Below, in pieces: positions 59,041 through 64,000 of a stretch of DNA of 64,000 nt. A model generated the notes under the pieces. That model saw nothing but the letters and a program-made list of their open reading frames with translations, searched no databases and had not been told where the DNA came from. Made by a program: the position numbers and the translations under genes. The stretch comes from JAFDZO01 sp044226845. GTDB lineage: Bacteria > Bacteroidota > Ignavibacteria > Tepidaquicellales > Tepidaquicellaceae. The first letter of the stretch is position 1, and each line of letters begins with the position of its first letter. The stretch lies in contig JBGAGG010000003.1 of the NCBI GenBank assembly GCA_044226845.1, forward strand, positions 309,373 to 373,372. Direction: 5' to 3'.

Positions 59041-59940
59041 ATGATAAGTAAAATAATTTTATATTCTTTGTTTCTTATTTCAATCTTTTTCAATTATTCT
59101 TGTAATAATGATACGATAATAAATCCTGAAACTCCAATTGATCCAAGAATAACAGTAATAGATGCTGAACCTTGTTGGTCTCCTAATGGAAATTCAATTG
59201 CCTATATTACCGGAAATCTGACGGATGGGTTTAAAATTAATGCAATTGATACTAATTCATCTAATAAAAGAACAGTTGTGCAAAGTTTTGGCAATTCACC
59301 ACAATGGTCTCCGGATGGAGAATGGATTTTATTTGAACGACAAAGAACAATTTATAAAAAACGTGTAAGCGGTGATACAGCAACAATTCAACTTACATTC
59401 GAAGGAAGTAGTTTCTATCCTTCGTGGAGTAAAGATGGTAACTGGATTGCATATGATTCTGATTATATGAGTGAATTAGATGGACATTTTATTTGGAAGA
59501 TGAAATCGGATGGTACACAGAAAAAAAGAATAATATTTACTCCTGAATTAGGAGAGGTTAGAGAACCGAGTTGGTTTCCTGACGGAGTAAGATTAATAGT
59601 TAGCAAATATTCCCCTGCTTCAGGCTCTGATTCTGAACTTGCAATTATAGACACATCGGGTAACACAATTGCAATTTTGACAAATGACAATGAAACAGAA
59701 CATAATCCAAAAGTTTCACCGGATAGTCAAATGTTGACTTGGTTTAAGGCAGCTAATGGTAATAGAATTTTTAGTATGAAAATCGATGGAAGTGAACAAA
59801 CTCAAATCAATACAAATGCTATTAGCCCTAGTTGGTCTCCTGATGGAAAAATGATTTGTTATACAAATACTTCTTATAACGATGGAAGAATTTGGATAAT
59901 GAATAAAGATGGAAGCTCAAGGAAAAAGATATCTTACTAA
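59041..59940 (+). CDS. TolB-like beta-propeller lipoprotein
   Basis: About 299 residues from ATG 59041, chosen because it starts a signal (ISKIILYSLFLISIFFNYSC) whose Cys near residue 21 is a plausible lipid site. An upstream ATG at 59005 lies in a TGTCATTCC repeat and would add 12 charged residues. The body has about six PD40/WD40-like strands: P-C-W-S-P-N-G-N-S-I-A-Y-I, P-Q-W-S-P-D-G-E-W-I, Y-P-S-W-S-K-D-G-N-W-I, S-P-S-W-S-P-D-G-K-M-I, as in TolB and related periplasmic propellers. No tol/pal genes nearby. Role unknown. Confidence 0.78.
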   Translation: MISKIILYSLFLISIFFNYSCNNDTIINPETPIDPRITVIDAEPCWSPNGNSIAYITGNLTDGFKINAIDTNSSNKRTVVQSFGNSPQWSPDGEWILFERQRTIYKKRVSGDTATIQLTFEGSSFYPSWSKDGNWIAYDSDYMSELDGHFIWKMKSDGTQKKRIIFTPELGEVREPSWFPDGVRLIVSKYSPASGSDSELAIIDTSGNTIAILTNDNETEHNPKVSPDSQMLTWFKAANGNRIFSMKIDGSEQTQINTNAISPSWSPDGKMICYTNTSYNDGRIWIMNKDGSSRKKISY

Positions 59941-59956
59941 ACATGATGGACAAAAA

Positions 59957-59985
59957 AACTCCTTTCGGAAAATCCAAAAGGAGTT
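59957..59985. terminator. Bidirectional hairpin terminator
   Basis: AACTCCTTT (59957-59965) and AAAGGAGTT (59977-59985), 11-base loop. Runs of A before it act as a T-run for the minus-strand ychF; it also follows the propeller gene on the plus strand. Confidence 0.85.
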
Positions 59986-60033
59986 CTAATCATAAATCAA
60001 ATAACGAACAACGACTAACAATTGACGACTGCG

Positions 60034-61140
60034 TTACACGTTGAACCTGAAGTTCGCAATATCTCCGTCCTCAAACACATAATCTTTTCCTTCTACGTGC
60101 AGTAAACCTTTTTCTTTAACGGCGGCTTCGGTTTTATATTCAAGAATGTCTTTACACTTTATTACTTCTGCGCGGATGAATCCTTTTTCAAAATCAGTAT
60201 GAATTACTCCTGCTGCTGCCGGAGCCTTTGTGCCTTTATGGATGGTCCATAAGTGAAGCTCTTTCTCCCCTGCTGTGAAGTATGTGATTAAATTTAAAAG
60301 CGAATATGCTTCTCTTATAAGTCTGTCAAGACCTGATGCTTCAAGTCCTAACTCTTTTAAAAATTCTGCTTTCTCTTCTTTAGTTTCTAACTGGGAAATT
60401 TCAGATTCAATTTGAACAGATAACGTCATGAAATTCGCGCCTTCTTTAGCAGCGATTTCTTTTACGATATCGGAATACTTATTTCCCTTCGAGCTTGAAT
60501 CATCTACGTTTGCAACATAGAGGAATGGTTTATCTGTCAACAGATGCAAGTCTCTGATTGTGATTTTATCGTCTTCGTTATCTAATTCATTCGTAAAATA
60601 TTTTGCAAGTCTTCCGCCTGATAAATGTTCTTTTAATTTTGTAAGGACATCAACCGCAGCTTTGATTTTTTTATCGCCTGACTTCAGTCCCTTTGAAGTT
60701 CTATCAATTCCCTTTTCAGTTGTATCTAAATCTTTCAGTATCAGCTCTGTTTCAATTACTTCAATATCATCGGCAGGATTTACTTTTCCCTCTACGTGAA
60801 TGACGTTCTCATCTTCGAAGCATCTTACAATATGAATAATTGCATCTACTTCCCTGATATGAGATAGAAACTGATTGCCAAGCCCTTCGCCCTTTGAAGC
60901 GCCCTTTACAAGTCCTGCTATATCAACGAATTCAATCGTTGACGGAATTATTTTTTTAGGATTATATAATGCAACAAGCTTATCGATTCTTTCATCGGGA
61001 ACGATGACCGTTCCCACATTCGGGTCGATTGTACAAAAAGGATAATTTGCCGCCTCTGCATTTTGTGAAGAGGTTAAAGCATTAAACAATGTTGACTTTC
61101 CTACATTCGGAAGTCCTACTATACCGCATCTTAAAGACAT
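60034..61140 (-). CDS. ychF: Redox-regulated ATPase YchF
   Basis: 368-residue Obg-family P-loop protein that hydrolyses ATP. G1: GIVGLPNVGKSTLFNALT. G2/G3: P-F-C-T-I-D-P-N-V-G and D-I-A-G-L-V-K-G-A. The N-x-x-E-type specificity motif reads Y-V-A-N-V-D-D. The C-terminal TGS-like domain has I-H-T-D-F-E-K-G-F-I-R-A-E-V, the signature of YchF. Translation-associated; no operon partner. Confidence 0.95.
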   Translation of the reverse strand: MSLRCGIVGLPNVGKSTLFNALTSSQNAEAANYPFCTIDPNVGTVIVPDERIDKLVALYNPKKIIPSTIEFVDIAGLVKGASKGEGLGNQFLSHIREVDAIIHIVRCFEDENVIHVEGKVNPADDIEVIETELILKDLDTTEKGIDRTSKGLKSGDKKIKAAVDVLTKLKEHLSGGRLAKYFTNELDNEDDKITIRDLHLLTDKPFLYVANVDDSSSKGNKYSDIVKEIAAKEGANFMTLSVQIESEISQLETKEEKAEFLKELGLEASGLDRLIREAYSLLNLITYFTAGEKELHLWTIHKGTKAPAAAGVIHTDFEKGFIRAEVIKCKDILEYKTEAAVKEKGLLHVEGKDYVFEDGDIANFRFNV

Positions 61141-61141
61141 T

Positions 61142-61222
61142 TTTTAAATTATGAATTATAAATTATGAGTTATGAATTGTTATATTTCTTACTTAATACT
61201 TACTACTTTGTACTTTTTACTA
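61142..61222. repeat. Low-complexity AT repeats between ychF and the next gene
   Basis: Units such as AAATTATGAATTATAAATTA and TTACTTAATACTTACTACTT in direct repeat, with similar words at 14033-14065 and 51307-51342. No gene in this short gap. Confidence 0.55.
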
Positions 61223-61852
61223 ACAAAGACATCCTCTTCCCAATATCATATTAACCGTATTAAACAACACACAAAACGAAACAGGAATAAGAATATTATC
61301 ATCTATGGGAATCGGCATAAGCTCAAGCACAACTGTAATAAACAAAGCGATTAGGGCAGGGATTAGAAATAATCCGCTGAGCATTCCCATGAAATAGAGA
61401 ATTATAAGCCCGGTAATAAAAAAAACTATGCTGCCTTCAATTGTCTTATCAAAAACCTTAATTTTACCGAAGTGTTTTCCGTACAATGCTGCTGCCGTAT
61501 CTCCGAATGTTGTAATAAACATTGCGCTGATTGCAACATGCTTTTCAAAAAATAAAAAACAAAAAAGCGATGAAAGAACAATATACGTGCCGCCGGTGAA
61601 TAACGATTTTTTATTATCGCCTTCGTGATTTCTTAAGATCTTTCCGAGTACCTTCAAATATAAATTCTGAAGCCAAACCCATTTGAGCCTGAGCAAATCA
61701 AGCGTAACCATGTAAAGACTTATTGCAGCAGTAATTATAATTATCGTTTTTTTATCAGTAAGCAGATATATAAATGGCACGATGGAGTAACCGATGTGAA
61801 TCGTTTTCCGCAGCATTTCATTTTTTATATCTAACTTTTTTCCTGATTCCAT
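61220..61852 (-). CDS. Dolichol/phytol kinase-like membrane protein (SEC59/VTE5 family)
   Basis: About 210 residues with six or so transmembrane helices. Family marks: K-T-I-H-I-G-Y (near start), F-T-G-G-T-Y-I-V-L, F-G-D-T-A-A-A-L-Y-G-K and K-T-I-E-G-S, the CTP-binding pattern of SEC59/DGK1/VTE5-type kinases. These phosphorylate polyprenols, diacylglycerol or phytol with CTP. I start at ATG 61852; a GTG at 61867 adds five residues but abuts the ftsH terminator. The substrate cannot be told from the sequence. Confidence 0.78.
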   Translation of the reverse strand: MESGKKLDIKNEMLRKTIHIGYSIVPFIYLLTDKKTIIIITAAISLYMVTLDLLRLKWVWLQNLYLKVLGKILRNHEGDNKKSLFTGGTYIVLSSLFCFLFFEKHVAISAMFITTFGDTAAALYGKHFGKIKVFDKTIEGSIVFFITGLIILYFMGMLSGLFLIPALIALFITVVLELMPIPIDDNILIPVSFCVLFNTVNMILGRGCLC

Positions 61853-61866
61853 AAATACGATAAGCA

Positions 61867-61908
61867 CATAAAAAAAGCGATTCCGAAAAATTCATTACGG
61901 AACCGCTT
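61867..61908 (-). terminator. Terminator of ftsH
   Basis: AAGCGATTCCG (61875-61885) pairs with CGGAACCGCTT (61898-61908) with one A-C mismatch; 12-base loop. On the minus strand it is followed by a T-run. It stands 22 bases beyond the ftsH stop. Confidence 0.85.
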
Positions 61909-61930
61909 CTGAAATTATATTGAACTAAGT

Positions 61931-63955
61931 TTAATTCGCCAATGCTACATTGCCTGAAAAGCCCGGGTCGTCCTTCATTATCTTTTCTTTCTTAGCTTCT
62001 TTGCCGGCTTCCTTAACAGGTAAAATCGGTTCTTTAACGAACGGAGGCAATTCCTCTCCGCGCATTATCTTATCAATTTCTTCTGCATCAAGAATTTCTC
62101 TTTCAACAAGTATGTGAGACATCTTATGCAGTATCTCAATATTGTCTTTTAAAATTCTTTCAGCCTTTGTCATGCCTGCCTGAACAACTCTTTTAACTTC
62201 TTCATCAATAATTATCTGTGTTGATTCGCTGTAATCTCTGTTATGGTGTGAGCCCATTTCTCTTCCAAGAAAAACTTCTTCCTGCTTCTGTCCGTAAGCT
62301 ACAGGTCCGAGCCTATCGCTCATGCCGAATTCACATATCATTCTTCTTGCCATTCCCGTTGCGCGTTCGATATCATTGCTTGCGCCGGTTGTAAGCTCGT
62401 TGAAAATTAATTTCTCAGCTGCTCTTCCGCCCATAGCGTATGCAATAACTGCCTCGATATGTTCCTTAGAGTAGCTGTGCTTTTCATCCATCGGAAGATA
62501 AGTCGTTACACCAAGCGCTCTTCCTCTCGGAATGATTGTAACTTTATGTACAGGGTCAGCTTCAGGAATCATTCGCGCTACGATAACGTGTCCGCACTCG
62601 TGATATGAAGTCGTTAATTTTTCTTTATCGGAAATTATCATGCTCTTTCTTTCCGTACCCATCATTACTTTATCTTTAGCATCTTCCATCTCGCGCATGC
62701 TCACAACATCCTTGCTGTTTCTTGCTGCAAGAAGCGCTGCTTCGTTTACAAGGTTTGCAAGGTCTGCACCAGAAAATCCCGGAGTGCCCTTTGCAATTGT
62801 TTCAATCTTAACATCTTTTGATAGTGGAATTTTTCTTGTGTGCACTTTTAAAATTCCTTCTCTTCCCTTAACGTCAGGTCTATCGACAACTACCTGTCTG
62901 TCAAATCTTCCCGGGCGTAATAAAGCCGGATCAAGAATGTCAGGTCTGTTTGTGGAAGCGATAACTATTACACCGTTATTCTGTTCAAAGCCGTCCATTT
63001 CGATAAGAAGCTGATTCAATGTCTGCTCTCTTTCATCATGTCCGCCGCCCATACCTGCACCGCGATGACGACCTACTGCATCAATTTCGTCTATGAAAAT
63101 TATACACGGAGCGTGTTTCTTTCCCTGCTCGAATAAATCTCTTACTCTCGATGCGCCAACGCCGACAAACATTTCAACGAAGTCTGCACCTGAGATTGAA
63201 AAGAATGGAACGCCTGCCTCGCCTGCAACTGCGCGGGCAAGTAAAGTTTTACCTGTTCCGGGAGGGCCTAATAAAAGCACGCCTCTCGGGATTTTACCGC
63301 CGAGCTTTTGAAACTTGCCCGGTGATTTTAAAAAGTCTATAATTTCCGAAAGCTCCTGCTTTGCTTCATCTGCTCCCGCTACATCGTTGAATGTAACTTT
63401 GATAGCAGATTCGTTCAGCATCTTCGCCTTTGATTTTCCGAATGAGAAAATATTACGCGAGCCGCCTGCGCCGCCTGACTGCATTCTTCTCATTATTAAA
63501 ATCCAGAATACGATTATAAGTATCCATGGAATCGCTCCTAAAAGAGGTCCCATCCATCCGCCGTCGTCCTTCTCAACTGAGAATTTAACGCCTGCATCGT
63601 TCAGTGATTTTATATATGAATCTTCTAAATTTGTGTACGGAAGAAATACTGTAATTTTATCTGTGGTAAATGAACGCCCGCCGATAGTTACAGGCTCATT
63701 GCCCTTCAGCTTACCAAGGAATTCGTAGTTGTTATCGTTCTTCTTGATTACTGCGCTTTCTATTTTTTTATCCGCAAGCAATCTTTGATATTCGTCGAAT
63801 GAAACATCTGAGTACTTACCTTCCGAGCCCTTCGTGTAAATCATTATCAGAAAGAACCCAATTAAAATTGCGCTCCAGCCGAGAACGATTCTGAAGACAC
63901 GGCTCCAGTTAAAATCATCGTTGCCTGATTTTTTCTTGTTCTTGTTATTATCCAT
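61931..63955 (-). CDS. ftsH: ATP-dependent zinc metalloprotease FtsH
   Basis: Membrane-bound AAA+ protease that degrades misfolded membrane and short-lived regulatory proteins. 674 residues. Two N-terminal transmembrane helices (about 19-43 and 141-160) enclose a small periplasmic domain. AAA+: Walker A GPPGTGKTLLARA, Walker B I-I-F-I-D-E-I-D-A-V-G, arginine-finger R-P-G-R-F-D-R. Protease: S-Y-H-E-C-G-H, i.e. HExxH with Cys in place of the common Ala. The third zinc ligand region follows as usual. The tail is Glu/Lys-rich and ends V-A-L-A-N. The start lies 46 bases from the window edge. Confidence 0.96.
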   Translation of the reverse strand: MDNNKNKKKSGNDDFNWSRVFRIVLGWSAILIGFFLIMIYTKGSEGKYSDVSFDEYQRLLADKKIESAVIKKNDNNYEFLGKLKGNEPVTIGGRSFTTDKITVFLPYTNLEDSYIKSLNDAGVKFSVEKDDGGWMGPLLGAIPWILIIVFWILIMRRMQSGGAGGSRNIFSFGKSKAKMLNESAIKVTFNDVAGADEAKQELSEIIDFLKSPGKFQKLGGKIPRGVLLLGPPGTGKTLLARAVAGEAGVPFFSISGADFVEMFVGVGASRVRDLFEQGKKHAPCIIFIDEIDAVGRHRGAGMGGGHDEREQTLNQLLIEMDGFEQNNGVIVIASTNRPDILDPALLRPGRFDRQVVVDRPDVKGREGILKVHTRKIPLSKDVKIETIAKGTPGFSGADLANLVNEAALLAARNSKDVVSMREMEDAKDKVMMGTERKSMIISDKEKLTTSYHECGHVIVARMIPEADPVHKVTIIPRGRALGVTTYLPMDEKHSYSKEHIEAVIAYAMGGRAAEKLIFNELTTGASNDIERATGMARRMICEFGMSDRLGPVAYGQKQEEVFLGREMGSHHNRDYSESTQIIIDEEVKRVVQAGMTKAERILKDNIEILHKMSHILVEREILDAEEIDKIMRGEELPPFVKEPILPVKEAGKEAKKEKIMKDDPGFSGNVALAN

Positions 63956-64000
63956 TAAAATTGATTAGTATTAAAATTTAATTCATTTATTATAACACAA

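Noticed and set aside
63315..63728. Plus-strand open frame of 137 codons inside ftsH
   Set aside because: Antisense shadow of the conserved FtsH N-terminal region.
1..64000. tRNA genes
   Set aside because: I searched for T-loop words of the GGTTCGAATCC type and found none with a matching acceptor stem; a covariance search would be needed to be certain.

Overview
The window is a gene-dense, AT-rich bacterial chromosome segment. It most likely comes from an Ignavibacteria/Chlorobiota-type member of the Bacteroidota-Chlorobiota superphylum. The main reason is six secreted proteins that end in a type IX secretion (T9SS type A) sorting domain with the N-Y/T-P-N-P-F-N-P-x-T signature. Supporting signs are HslVU, sigma-54, DUF3109 and PaaABCD genes. 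The lineage is inferred from gene content only: there is no rRNA, and I found no tRNA or tmRNA, transposase, CRISPR array or prophage.

Layout. 1-8.9 kb: a plus-strand run of core metabolism (sucC 3' part, an IMPDH/GMP reductase-type enzyme, photolyase, gatB, tpiA, then thiolase, 3-hydroxyacyl-CoA dehydrogenase and acyl-CoA dehydrogenase) closed by a strong terminator. 9-15.2 kb: a minus-strand block (outer-membrane protein, hslU, hslV, rpoN, DUF3109 protein, dprA). 15.7-18.9 kb: an outer-membrane protein, a GT-C-type glycosyltransferase and two overlapping four-helix EamA/SMR-like proteins. 18.9-22.7 kb: two sensor kinases. 23.3-28.5 kb: a lipoprotein, an unusual pyruvate-kinase-like protein, and paaABCD on the minus strand. 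28.7-35.3 kb is an accessory region. It holds three small paralogous membrane proteins plus a remnant, a PD-(D/E)XK nuclease-like gene beside an unknown partner, a partly duplicated membrane protein, and three thioredoxin-like secreted paralogues. 35.5-49.6 kb: T9SS cargo genes mixed with nuoI, a TPR protein, purine nucleoside phosphorylase, tatD and a beta-helix protein. 49.7-64 kb: dut, rsmI, corA, purM, lysine aminotransferase, fur-feoA-feoB, ychF, a dolichol/phytol-kinase-like gene and ftsH.

The most unusual structure is a dispersed family of C/G-rich palindromes (CCCCCTCCTT, short loop, AAGGAGGGGG). In two places they flank, as inverted repeats, a 121-residue DUF559 endonuclease-like gene (46.4-46.9 kb and 52.4-52.9 kb). 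Solitary or paired palindromes occur elsewhere, one pair inside the paa operon. This looks like a REP/MITE-type element carrying its own nuclease, comparable in logic to REP-RAYT systems but with an unrelated protein. A second dispersed family (inverted repeats built on CACAGA words) occurs three times.

Other points to check: an HslV whose N-terminus lacks the catalytic threonine; a FeoB with Thr in place of Asn in its G4 motif; a succinyl-CoA synthetase beta subunit with an acidic tail of about 50 residues; and a probable frameshift in one thioredoxin-like paralogue. Many genes start with TTG or GTG, and Shine-Dalgarno sequences are mostly weak, with a few clear exceptions.
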